A DNA stretch of 64,000 nucleotides, taken from the NCBI GenBank assembly GCA_963678705.1, contig OY783222.1, forward strand, positions 372,001 to 436,000. Reading direction: 5' to 3'. Of this stretch, positions 26,181 through 37,925 are shown one piece after another; within the stretch, counting starts at the first letter, position 1, and each line of letters opens with the position of its first letter. A model generated the notes under the pieces. It had not been told where the DNA came from and made no database searches. It saw nothing but the letters and a program-made list of their open reading frames with translations. The stretch is from Panorpa germanica (Eukaryota > Arthropoda > Insecta > Mecoptera > Panorpidae). A program made the translations under genes and the position numbers.

Positions 26181-28978
26181 TTATGATACATGGTCATTAG
26201 TAATATCTTGTTTATAGATGAATTCCTCTTTGTATGCGGGGCCATCATTACAACTTTCTTTACATGAATAAACACAAATGACGCCCCAATCGAGACTGTG
26301 CTCTGTGGTATCAACATTTAGTGAATTCAAAAGTTGAGGCATTACCTTAAGAAATTCATGTTAAAAAAAGACCTAATTATTGTTTGTAAGATATTAATAA
26401 TCAACTTACTTGAAATTCAAATACTCTAGGGCTGTTGCAATATTGACATGTTGGAATTTGTTCAGGTAGAAGTACAGGTTGTGAAGCGATCCATAATGGC
26501 TGGCCCCCACGATCAAATCGAAGCACCTTTTGAATTGTTGGAATATAAGCCTCATCGGTAGAATGTTATATAGTTATTGTACAATTATAAACAAATGATA
26601 TCATTATCTAATTATCCTGAACCTTTGAAGTCGATTGATAGTTTCGAACTAGAGATAAATTTAATAGAAATTCGAATCATGTACATGGGGAGCAATAAAG
26701 AGTGTACATTGGACATATATTAATCATTTCTAATCAATACAAAGTATCATTAGAATCATAAAATGTTTAATTTATAAGTTTATATGCTTGACGGATATTA
26801 ACTTACTTGTTGCGGATTGTATGTTACTCTTTTAGAAAACTTTTGAAAGACTTTGTCATGTTTTCCTCCGCTATATAACATGAGCTCGCTTTCAGACACA
26901 TTACTTAGGGATCCTTCTCTTTCAGTAGATATAATATCTTGATATTCCGACATTCGACGTTGTTCTGCTTGTTCCTCAGTTTCTTCCGAACCAGGGAGCT
27001 AGAATAATGTTAACGTTTACAGCAATGTTTTCCCAAAATATGTTTTCTTCCATTTTATAGAATCCAATATCAAAAAGCATCTTAACAAATACTTTATTGA
27101 ATGGAGACTATAGATATAAATATACAGAGTAAATATTATATAATAGTATTATATAATAGTATATTTATACACTAATCTTTAAAATAAACTGATATATTAC
27201 AATAAAAATAAAATCAAATACGCAGGAGGAAAGACCTTTACGAATGATTCAGCACTCCTCTTGCAGTTCTCGATTTATTAATAAATGAAATACTGAAAAG
27301 TTCGTATCAATGTATAATAAGTTCGGCGAAAGTTAATTGAGATTGTGATTTCTCGCAATTAGGTCATATCTAGCGGGACACCCAAAAACAGATGGCAATT
27401 TTAACAATATAATAAATACAATTATAAGATAATCCAGGCTTCAATTACTTGTTTAGAACAAAAATAACTAGTGTTACACTGGAGCACATTAAGTTTTCTT
27501 GTCAGAAAAAAGTAATGAGCGGTGAAGAGGTGGATGCCGAAAATAGAGAAAAGGAACAAAGAAAGAAAAGTAACGCCAGAGCAGGTGATTTTAATCTCAA
27601 GTGACAAAGAAGACAAGAGATGTAGATATTTTTTTCTTTTGGAATTGGAATGTAATTAAGCACAATAATATGTAATTTCTGGATTTAAGGCAGAAGAATG
27701 TAGTACCTAATGGCAAAAACATTACAATTAATAATAATAATAACTAGGGTTACTACTGGCAAAAACAATATTAAGATAACTTCGACAATAATTGATGTTA
27801 ATAAATTATGGATATCTCTATTTAGAAAATGATTACGCTAGTATAATTACCGCTGGCTCGGGTTCCATATCCATTAGCCATTCCCTTAGTAATATCAACT
27901 GACTAGCACGACTTACAGTTGTTGGCAAAATAGACAAACCAGCCTGTGAGGTGAAGACAATATAAAATATTAAGTATAGTTCAAATTACGAGAGCTCGGC
28001 GATGACTCATACTTAAAACAAGTTGTGGGGTATAAACTGCCGATACAACTAAAAAGCACTGACTCACTTATTTTTCTATAATGTGTATAGAAACGAATAA
28101 AATTATCGTATTGTAGATTTATACCGCTCTTATAACCTTTTTTAAGTATAAGTTACCGCCGTACTATCGTGATTTGGACTATAGTTAATAATTAAAGGTA
28201 ATCTTTAGACATGTCTCATTCTATCGGACCTGTCGTCTGCCTACAATTTCTCGACACAGGGGTTTATGTCCTGCTCGCCAATCGGCAGTTTGATGGCCCC
28301 GGCTGCAATATCGAGCTGCGTGACAGCCCCCACACTGAGAGCGCCCCACACAACCACAGACAAGACATAGTGGTGGAGCCAGAGGGTGGGGTATATTCTA
28401 CAAACACATGATACTTTCTTAAGTAAATTTATAAACAAATTTTAACAATGCATATCGTATTAATAATGTAGCAACCTCATCATCCTTTTCTTCTGGAGGA
28501 TCAGGTGAATAAAAATCGTTGAGGCGTGGTAGTTGACTTCTAAATACCTTTAAGTTCCTACATATTCAATTTTTAGGGTTAATTGCTGGTTGTTAAATTT
28601 AGTTTACCATAAAACGTCTACTTACTTAGCTTTGTTTGGTTCACAACAAGATCCATTTAAACAAGTAAACAAAAATAAAGTACGGTGAAAGCAAGTAGGT
28701 TTTTCATCAACAGGGGCGTAAACCTTTAACAACAATTAAAAACAACACTGGTTAATTATATATAGATAAGTTTACACATAAAAGATATTTAATTTATTTA
28801 CCTGACATAATAGAACACAAGGTTCTTTGCAAATTTCACACTGAAGGCTTTCAGCACTAGGTAGTTCTTTTAAGTCTAACCAGGCCGGTTTTCCTCCTAC
28901 TTTACTTGGAAAGAACTTGCTGGTTAAAAACCAAGCTTCGCATTCATCAAGAATACCAAGGTCAACGTCAGTAGTCAT
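26181..28978 (-). CDS. Zfrp8: Zfrp8 / PDCD2, MYND-finger protein
   Basis: Eight exons: 28978-28802, 28723-28626, 28557-28476, 28397-28230, 27943-27851, 26998-26807, 26526-26410 and 26345-26181. They join in phase to 363 residues (human PDCD2 is about 344). PDCD2/Zfrp8 is known to work with ribosomal protein uS5 (RpS2) and to be needed for stem-cell maintenance in flies. Visible landmarks are [14 protein letters not shown] (residues 23-36), the paired CxxC of exons 1-2, [18 protein letters not shown], a MYND finger in exon 4 ([21 protein letters not shown], then HKPLC), and the C-terminal PDCD2_C part ([46 protein letters not shown]). The MYND finger separates it from the PDCD2-like paralogue. 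Exon 4 is distinctly GC-rich beside AT-rich neighbours, and the exon 3 donor is a weak GTTGCT. Intron 4 holds a MITE. A polyadenylation signal complements 26119-26124. Confidence 0.94.
27977..28181. mobile_element. TA-flanked MITE, copy 2, in Zfrp8 intron 4
   Basis: About 205 bp, highly similar to 21096-21309 with a short internal indel. Inverted ends TAGTTCAAATTACGAGAG and TAGTCCAAATCACGA..., TA on both sides. The insertion lies wholly inside the intron between Zfrp8 exons 4 and 5 and takes up most of it. Confidence 0.8.
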
Positions 28979-29805
28979 TATTTTGATAGTTTCATCAATT
29001 AAAAACAATTACACGTGAACACCTAAACTTCAAAGGTGTTTAAAGACAATAATGATAATCTAGGTTATGTTCGGAGTTGTCAGAGAAAGCTGTGATAAAA
29101 ACAAGAACTAGTAGACCCGTATACACCACACAAAGATGTATACTTATTGTTCAACAAATCTATTGACCCGCAAATTAAATGTTCTTTTGTTTTATTAAAG
29201 ACCATTAAAGACAGAAAATGTTTCTTTTTTAACACAATTTTTTTACTAACTTGCCACTTATATGATATTATTTTTATTTATACAATAGTTTGTACAGTGT
29301 CATACTGGCTTTATCGAAATTAAAAACCCCAAACTGATTAACTATGATAAATAGTATTTAAACAACATTTTTAATTACTACATAACTAACTATTCTCTTA
29401 TATATTGAGCAACTTGATTCCAATATATAAATTTTATTTGTATGTTACAGACAATAAATTGTATAAAACTTAGTTTGTAGTGAAGACTTAAACCTATAAT
29501 GCAGGTACTGCAGATTTCATATGCAAAAATAATATTGTATTGATTTTAAGCGTCGCGACGGCTGCAAAAGTTTTGCTTAAAATGGACGGTGACCGATTGT
29601 GATTACAAAACTCTAAATAAAAAAGAGTTTTGAACGAAAAATTAACGCGATAATAATAAATAATGTGTATAAATAGAATTATGTGATGATATTTTAACTT
29701 TTGTAAATAGAGGTGTATAATTTGTAATATTTCTGTGATTTATTTAAGAGTTGTGTAATCAATTTTTTGTAGTAAATTAGTCACTTTACTTATTTTTTAT
29801 TAAAC
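28979..29805. promoter_or_regulatory. Divergent intergenic region between Zfrp8 and NACHO-like gene
   Basis: The 827 bases between the two start codons are the only space for both promoters. The stretch is AT-rich with a GC-richer patch near 29548-29600 (GTCGCGACGGCTGCAAAAG). No convincing TATA box or defined factor site was identified, so the regulatory role is inferred from the head-to-head layout. Confidence 0.4.
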
Positions 29806-30796
29806 ATGGGTTCTGTCGTACTTAAAAGTCTATCTATTTTACTTGGTGTGTTCTTTGTATTTGTTGGTACGATGAAACTTACATCGCATATTTCAAAAGA
29901 TTTACATAAAGATTTGGTAAGTGGAAAAGAATTGCGCACATACAGCGAGTTATATCTGTATATTATATTATTACGTTAGAATACATATTTGAAACAGGTG
30001 ACAAATTGCGCTTGTTAGACAATCTACATGAACGAAGCGATGAACACAAACGTTGCAAAACAAGTGATTCTATTTTAGTGCATTGGCTATGTCTAAGACG
30101 TTGTTAGATTACTTTTTATGTTAATTATATTAAGCATTGCCAATGTATGGATCACAGTCTTAACGCATAGAATTACAAATATCTTATAAATTCAAATAAT
30201 GAATGTACCTACGCCAAGTGTTCAACAAATCACGCTTGATATCAAATTTTTAAACTTTCGAAATAAATCTGGCGCTAAAAACATTTTTTAATCGTAACAA
30301 GAAAATTTACCATGAGAATTTCCAAATAAATTTTGTAGAAGTTTGATAAAAGAATTTTATTTCAGCGCAAGGAGTACGTCAAGTACGCAAAAGTGTTCCC
30401 CTTGAGCGAAACGTTTGACTTTAAGCTGCCTTCAAAATGGTACCGTAGAATTGTGGGAGGCTTGGAGATTACGTGCGGCTTGGCCATGGCTTTAATTCCT
30501 AACCGTAAGTTACTTGCCATCTTGCTGATAGTTCGTTTTTCTTTGAAATGAACTCTAATAAGAAATTTCTTTCAGATAAGGTTAAAAATGGGGCTAATAT
30601 AATCTTGCTGCTGCTGATGATTTTGGCTGTGTACTCCCACCATATGGTAAACGACCCGTTCGAGCGATCCGCCCCAGCCCTAGTGTTCCTGTTTATGCTA
30701 GCTGGTCGTCTGGTGGTATGGTTCCAGACAAATCGAAGGGATTTCATAGATTCTGGAGCTGTTACAGCTAACGGAAACGGTGTAAAACAGGATTAA
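29806..30796 (+). CDS. NACHO / TMEM35-like acetylcholine receptor chaperone
   Basis: Three exons, 29806-29916, 30366-30504 and 30576-30796, join in phase to 156 residues. In vertebrates TMEM35A (NACHO) is an ER membrane chaperone for assembly of nicotinic receptors; the family belongs to the DoxX-like four-helix proteins. Segments seen here and shared with it include LLGVFFVFVGTMKLT in the first membrane helix, SKDLHKDL..YVKYAKVFPL, then RIVGGLEITCGLAMALIP (second helix), IILLLLMILAVYSHHMVNDPF (third helix and the VNDP turn) and APALVFLFMLAGRLVV (fourth helix). The C-terminal tail is short and polar. The start ATG has context AACATGG. AATAAA at 30912-30917 follows the stop. The biological role in this insect is inferred from family membership. 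Confidence 0.9.
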
Positions 30797-30917
30797 ACAA
30801 TAAGTTCAAGAATCAGTCGATGAAGAGGTGTGGAAACCCCCAATGTGTTCTAAATCAACAAAACCTTCAACAATGCTGCAGGACAATTGTCCTAGGATTG
30901 TTTCATTTGGCAATAAA

Positions 30918-33851
30918 TACAATTTAAAAAAGAATCCAATAATAACCCGAGTAGAAATTGGCTCTAGATTGTTCTAGAAAGCAACATGAGCATATCTACT
31001 CGGTAAACCAATAACCTACGAACTTAAACAAAACAAACCAATTAAACGAAAATTACGAAAAAAAAATATGACGTCGCGCATTAACTAAGATTTTTCACCA
31101 CCATTTTTGACCCCGAAACCGTTAAATCACTGCCCTCAAATTATGCACAAGGGTAGAAACGTTCACCACTCGTTCCGTAAAAGGAAAAAGATTCGAAGAA
31201 TAATATTTCGTGGAGAACGTTTGCATCTCGTGTATAATTATTCTAGGGTTACAAAATTATATTATTTTCCAAAAATTTTCATCACCGAGATTTCCCCGCA
31301 AAACCATCTTTAGCTCAGACTTTTAATGAATTACAAAGATAATGTAATTAATAAAATTTAAAGAATAATTCAGCAGAAATTCTATTCTATCCTTTATCAA
31401 GAAACATACGATTCCTTGGATTCCATCGGAACTTGAAACAGCTTAGATTAACTTCTAAATTATCTAGTTGTCTAAATCGGACAAAATCCAAGAAATAATA
31501 TAATTCGTTTTTTACGTGTGCGTTAAATAAGAAAACATTACAATGCTCAGAAATATTACTAAGTAAATAGTAAAACAAAATAAATATATTTAGGAAATAT
31601 TACATCGTGAAAACCCCTAAAAAATCGGCAACACGATTTTCACTTTTATGCACTTTTATATAAATTTAATCATTAAGATGTAGGGATTATTCAGGGCCAC
31701 TAAAGATCACCCGCTAAACACATACATATTTTATGTATGTTGTATATAATCAAATATTTACATTTACTATGAAAAGAATTCGTAATAGTTTCATACATCA
31801 TTTGGAAAATTTACTTTTAAATTACGTAAAAAAATAGATAAGAACATATTCATACAAGAGCTATCACTGTAAATTAAAATTATGATTCACAAATAAAGTG
31901 TATGTTATATTGAATATAAAACTGTTTTTAAAACATATTGATATGTAAATAAATATATAAACATACATCTAGAACATAACAATATATGATTGACAAAATA
32001 AAATTAATTTGTAAAAATTATACATAAAAAATATGTAAAATATTAGTAGGTTCGGTGTTTAGCGGGTAGAAAAAACAATCAATCAAATTTTATTTGCAAT
32101 TCTCCAACTCGAGCTTCATACAGGGGACGTAACTAGAAGGGAATTAGGGACAGATAGGGCATACGATATTTAAGGCAGGGCATTACCCCTTTATGCTAAT
32201 AACGCTCTTAACTTGGGCCCTGGTTTCACAGCAATCTAGTACAACAATAGTCCCTCCTTGTAAAGAAGTCTGTAGCTAAAAAACTATAACTTTATATAAA
32301 TAAAAAATGTTTTATTATTTTCAAGATGCTAGTCAATTCCTTAACTGCTGAAATATTAATTATAAATTAAAAGATAAATAAAGATTTGTAAATACACAGA
32401 AAGTTTTTTCTTTTACTTAAAAAAAAATCTAATTAAATACATTTCTTTAAGTGTACTTTAATTTTTGTAATAATTAATATAAGGACCCAAATGTTTCACA
32501 ACTCTAATCACATATAATCAATAAAACATATTCTAAATATTCCTACTTTTGACGTATTGTTAAAATAATTTATAATTGAGTGTCGTCAACATTATAACAT
32601 ATTAAGTCATCAATATTATATTATTTTGAGCACATACATTATGTTGGTTTTGTAAAAAAAAGGAAATAATAAACTATTGTACCCATAAATAACAGAATAA
32701 TAAATAAAACGCTTTTCATTTAATTTTAAGTACAATTAATATGCAAAGTTATAGAGTATGGTACTTACATTATTAAATGTATTTAAACCGTTGAAAGAAA
32801 CAATAACTAAACCGGGAAAATGTAGCGCTGGTTTTGAGAATCAACCCGTTTATCTATTTCCAATATCTTCATACTTCTTAGCTCAAGTATATACAAGACT
32901 TACATGATTGAATATTTGACTTACCAAATAGTGTTGTAAAAACATGGCATTGCGGTATATATCGATAAATTTAATGTTTCTCATTCTGGTCCAGGATTCG
33001 TGGATGTTAAAACCTCTTGATAGTTTCATGCGGTTGAACGATTAATAATGTCTGCCATTATCTTGCAGACTACAGTCTGTAAAGCCTGCTATCCTAAACA
33101 AGTGGCAGGATTACCCATATTTATTACTTCTGGGGTCACAGGGTACAGCAACTTATTCCATTTTGAAACCTCAGTAACATTAACGTTGTCTTTATGCTGG
33201 TCTCACCATTCAATAATCTGTAAGAAAATTGCTTAATAAGCTTAAAGAAAATCCTAATCTTAAGTCTATGAAATAACATAAATACCTTTTTCCTTCTTGA
33301 TATATAAACTAGTATTTCACAGTTAAAAACTTCTTCTACTTCACAAGTTTCAATCATACCTTCCAGCTACACTCTACACCTTAGTGAATTATGATTTCAA
33401 TTATATATTTTACTAAAGTTTAATCCTGTACGATGTTCAAGCAAGGGTCACTACATGTTTGCACCCTCCGATACCACAGCCCTGGTATACCCCCTTTCAT
33501 TTTACATTGAGATAATGAATGAAACATTAAACAACATTTAATATATTTGTATTTGTCAATAGAGATAGGCGATTCATAGGCATTAGTACATATTATCCTT
33601 AAAATATGTAAATTAAAAAAAATATATACAAATCATATAATGAAAATATGAAATACGTATTCAGCAATATTTACCTAAAATATATATTTAAATTAAAATC
33701 AGTTCAAAAGTAGACAACTAGACATTGGTCTAATAGAACGGCCAATATGATGACATCATCTTCTTAATAATATGTAAAATGATGATGACGATGCTAAGTT
33801 ATATACTTAAACAAGACACATGTAGAAAATCTGTTTTAATTTCAAATATAT
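30918..33851. other. Gene-free stretch with one MITE
   Basis: No gene recognised between the NACHO-like gene and Vta1. Apart from the TIR element at 31709-32067 it is AT-rich DNA with only short open frames. Confidence 0.4.
31709..32067. mobile_element. MITE with ACCCGCTAAACAC ends
   Basis: ACCCGCTAAACAC at 31709 and its reverse complement GTGTTTAGCGGGT ending at 32067 bound 359 bp of very AT-rich non-coding DNA. The same terminal phrase occurs singly near 9111 and, as CCCGCTAAACA, near 41549, so a family is likely. The inverted repeat is only about 13-14 bases. Confidence 0.6.
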
Positions 33852-35456
33852 TTAAGCTGGATCATTTCCAGTCTGTAGCAGTTGTAGAGCTTTCTGCAGA
33901 TTCGTGATAGCCGTCTTAGTGTCGTCATAGGTCAAAGCTGAGCTTGCCCATTTACAATACTTCTGTGCTTTAGCAACTTGATCGGCAGTCAAAGACACCT
34001 ACAAGTAAAGTTAATAAATGTGCAAATATTGTGAATAGTTTTATTAGCTTTTTAATTTATGTTTACCTCAGACTGATACGCATTTCCTATTGGATTGTTA
34101 TAAGGAACAAAATCTGTCGGATTCTTAAACTCGTTAGGCGTTTCCGCATTGCTTCCTGTGTCTCCAGAAATCGGTTTAAAAGTAGGATTAATAGCAGTGT
34201 CTAATTTAAAATAAAAATAACATAAAAAGGAAAACTAAATCATATCAAATTATATATTATACAGTACGTAGGTAAAGTTAATATAAAAGAAATAATACTA
34301 AAATAAAATTACAATAATTAAATATAGTACTAATAATACCTGGAGGTGGTGCAAAAGCGTTGAATCCTTGTGGATTACTGTACGGAACGAACCCTCCTGT
34401 AGGTGCTTTTCCTCTCTGATCTAAATCAGCACCAGAAGGGGGTGAAGAATCAGAGTCTGAACGATGTGGAACATCTCTTGGACCAGCACTAGACGGCCCT
34501 GGCTGATCTATTAAATCTTCATCATCGTCTTCAGATCTAATGGGCCCCGGAACTGGAGTTTCACCACTTTTTAAACAATTATGAATATAAGCAGCTTTCC
34601 ATTTCGCGTATTTTCTGTTTTGAATAATATCTTCACTTAGTTCACCAAAGGTAATGAGAACATCGAATATAATTCCTGCAGTGTAGAAAGCTTTTACGAC
34701 GTTCCTATATAAATATTTTTGATAAATATATTTGCTTTAAATATCTGAAAATGATTCAAAGGTAATATGTTTGAACTTACTTTCCAAAATTAGCTTCTCG
34801 GTCTTGTTTATCTGCGTAATAGAATAATTTCAAACCGTAGTTTTCGAGATGTGCTTGTGCAGCTAGTTCATTCGTTATTGCCTCATTATCAGAAAGATTG
34901 CGTTTTTGAACTTCCAGCCAATCCATTAAACCTGTAGGAAATATAAGTACATATTAACCTATAATATAAAACTAATTGTAATTACAATTACAAATGTCAA
35001 ATCCACTACTTTAATTAGCAGTCTTCATGTCTAATTAACTAATAAAGCAGTGTTAAATACAGAACCGCAACAACTAGAATTATGATTAATACTCACAAGA
35101 ACAAACACTTTATCTGATATGACATAATAGTAGCACAATTATATTGCAGTTTGTAATTTGACAATAGATGTGTGAGTGACAATATCTTACCATTTACACC
35201 CTTTGAAGAATAATTATTGAAGTACACATGCATATATCACTGATAAACTATTTTTATATTAATTTCAATCCTTACCCATCAATAATTTTGTTTCTTCTGG
35301 TGTTTTGGTGACTGACAGTTTAAGCCCAACCTGCAAGGCATGTAATCTACACCAATAACTAACAACAGGATCACGAGTATCATGTTCTACAGCTGTTTTT
35401 AAATAATGCTGTATAGGTTTAAGACTACTAGGACACTCTGGTAAATTAACCGCCAT
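33852..35456 (-). CDS. Vta1: Vta1 / LIP5, ESCRT-III and Vps4 cofactor
   Basis: Five exons: 35456-35276, 34931-34781, 34704-34340, 34200-34067 and 33998-33852. They join in phase to 325 residues (human VTA1 is 307). Vta1 binds Vps4 ATPase and ESCRT-III subunits and promotes their disassembly in multivesicular body sorting. The N-terminal tandem MIT-like helices are recognisable: IQHYLKTAVEHDTRDPVVSY, QAHLENYGLKLFYYADKQDR, KAFYTAGIIFDVLITFGELS and KYAKWKAAYIHNCLK. A proline- and acid-rich linker follows. The C-terminal Vps4-binding (VSL) domain starts with SLTADQVAKAQKYCKWASSA and continues to LQKALQLLQ. The linker repeats a short phrase (FVPYSNPQGF, FVPYNNPIGN) not recalled from the human protein. 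No frame breaks. Confidence 0.95.
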
Positions 35457-37040
35457 GATTAGAATACTTTATGAACAAAATTATGAAAATATCATTAAAT
35501 GGTTAAAAATGACGTCTTGTGTTATTATTAGTACGCCATATTATTTTATAAACGTCACGTTAATCTTTATGTATTCGTATGGTTTCGTTTTATATTATGA
35601 TGTTGGTAACAAACATAGAGCTGACAGATACAATTAATTAGGAGCGGAATTTTTAAATTTATATAAAAATTATTACACGTTAAAATCGTTTGATATAATG
35701 CGTATGATGTGGACCTGGAGTAAATAATTATAATATATTCTAACAGATACATTAAAACATTAGATACATTTAGATACATTGAAACGTATCTAGACCATCT
35801 ATGCATCTAGACTTTAGAAAGTATCTAAAGCAATGTATCAATTTTTATTTTATAAACAACGATGTAAAGTAGAGAGAAATAAATTCATTTTCTTATTAAA
35901 TAATTAATTCAATAAAAGAAAAGATATATATCCATTTTGGCCGTGTCTACCACATTCATTTTACCCTTACGCCTTCGTACTTCACCTGCTGATAAAAATA
36001 ATATTCATATACATATTCTACCTTAATAGATTAATCCTTCATTCAATATATTAATGTTTAATAACTGTATTTTGTTGGCCATTTGGCAATTTGGTTTTGT
36101 GCAACAATCAACACGGTCTGTCATTAACATACCAAACGAATCGACGAATTATTGCGTGGCCTATGAACTTGACGATGAATACACAACTACAGATGCAGAG
36201 TTCGAGGTGTCAGAATATTTATATTTCTTTATTAAACAAAATCTAAATATAGGTAATAGTTTAATTGGGCAATTGACACAGATGCTGTTTCCTTGAATAA
36301 ATACAGCACAAGGTGACTCAGAAACTGATTAGCCAGAACTTGTAGTGAACCTATGGATTATCTGATTGATTTTATTTCATTATTCATCTAAATTCCGTGT
36401 CTACAACAATGATATATCAATTTTTGGCAACATATCGTTTATAGATAAATATAAGAAGGTTTATATCCGTTATAATTTTTTTAAACACCCTGTTCGTCAA
36501 AAACCACTTAAAATGAGTGACAAGAGTTCAGGGTCTCTAAGGCGCTATTTCTAAAAGGACCTTTAAAACAAATGAGTACTCTGTAGCACGTATTGATTAA
36601 TTATTGGCACGATCAAATCATAATAATTAAAGTCAATATATTCTAATAAAATTATTTCCAAAACCTCGGCTTGAATTTCGACATTTAAATCCTAAAACTA
36701 GGTGAAATATTTAATGGATTAGAACAAAGAGATCATCCGAATTCGAATCCGAATTATGAGGTAACCTTGATGTGATTTTAAAATGATTTAATTAGTGAAA
36801 GTCATTAGTTAGTTTTAAGCCAACGTGTAGAGTATGAAATTAACAGAGACTGCAGAGCTTGCAGCACGAATAATTTGTGATTAATGACAGACACTTGTAG
36901 TGGAATGTGATCATTAGAACGTGAAGATGACGCCATTACGTCATAATAATGGTAATCAGACGTTTTTCATTTAGAAACTTATCTAACAAGTATTTGAACG
37001 TTTAACGAATTAGTGGTAATATCAGTAACATATAACATAT
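35457..37040. other. Gene-free stretch before the satellite arrays
   Basis: No gene recognised. Around 35745-35845 several copies of AGATACATT and GTATCTAGA occur, the same words as in the 22-bp array at 37661, which suggests related or ancestral sequence. Confidence 0.35.
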
Positions 37041-37660
37041 ACGTTAACGTCAACGTCAACGTCATCGTTAACGTAACATCGACGTCAACGTCAATATCGA
37101 CGTCAACGTCAATATCGACGTCAACGTCAATATCGACGTCAACGTCAATATCGACGTCAACGTCAACGTCGATATCGACGTCAACGTAACATCGACGTCA
37201 ACGTAACATCGACGTCAACGTCAACGTCAATATCAACGTCACGTCAACATCAACGTCAACGTCAACATCAACGTGACGTCAACATCAACGTCAACGTCAA
37301 CATTAACGTCACGTCAACATCAACGTCAACGTCAAAGTCAACGTCAACATCAACGTCACGTCAACATCAACGTCATGTCAACGTCACGTAAACGTCACGT
37401 CAAAGTAACGTCAACATAACGTCACGTCAACGTAACGTCAACGTCACGTCAAGGTCACGTCACCGTCACGTTAACGTAACGTCACCGTCACGTCACGTCA
37501 ACGTCACGTCAACGTAACGTCAACGTAACGTCACCGTCACGTCAACGTAACGTCACCGTCACGTCAACGTAACGTCACCGTCACGTCAACGTAACGTCAC
37601 CGTCACGTCAACGTAACGTCACCGTCACGTAACGTCAACGTCAACGTCACGTCAACGTCA
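37041..37660. repeat. Array based on AACGTC hexamers with higher-order units
   Basis: About 620 bp in which AACGTC and close variants (CACGTC, AACGTA, ACCGTC) follow one another. Between about 37078 and 37155 an 18-base unit TCGACGTCAACGTCAATA repeats about four to five times. Between about 37527 and 37630 a 22-base unit containing CGTCACCGTCACGTCAACGT repeats four to five times. ACGT occurs at nearly every step. No long open frame. Confidence 0.9.
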
Positions 37661-37925
37661 AAAAGTATCTAGATACATTTTGAAAAGTATCTAGATACAT
37701 TTTGAAAAGTATCTAGATACATTCTGAAAAGTATCTAGATACATTCTGAAAAGTATCTAGATACATTCTGAAAAGTATCTAGATACATTCTGAAAAGTAT
37801 CTAGATACATTCTGAAAAGTATTTAGATACATTCTGAAAAGTATCTAGATACATTTTGAAAAGTATCTAGATACATTCTGAAAAGGATCTAGATACATTT
37901 TCAAAATTATCTAGATACATTTACA
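37661..37925. repeat. 22-bp palindrome-bearing tandem array
   Basis: About 12 copies of a 22-base unit, GAAAAGTATCTAGATACATT plus two pyrimidine-rich bases. The core GTATCTAGATAC is a 12-base perfect palindrome. The array abuts the preceding AACGTC array without a gap. The last copies are diverged. Confidence 0.9.

Noticed and set aside
37041-37925. CRISPR-like array
   Set aside because: Units are contiguous without unique spacers and the context is an insect genome; these are satellite-type tandem repeats.
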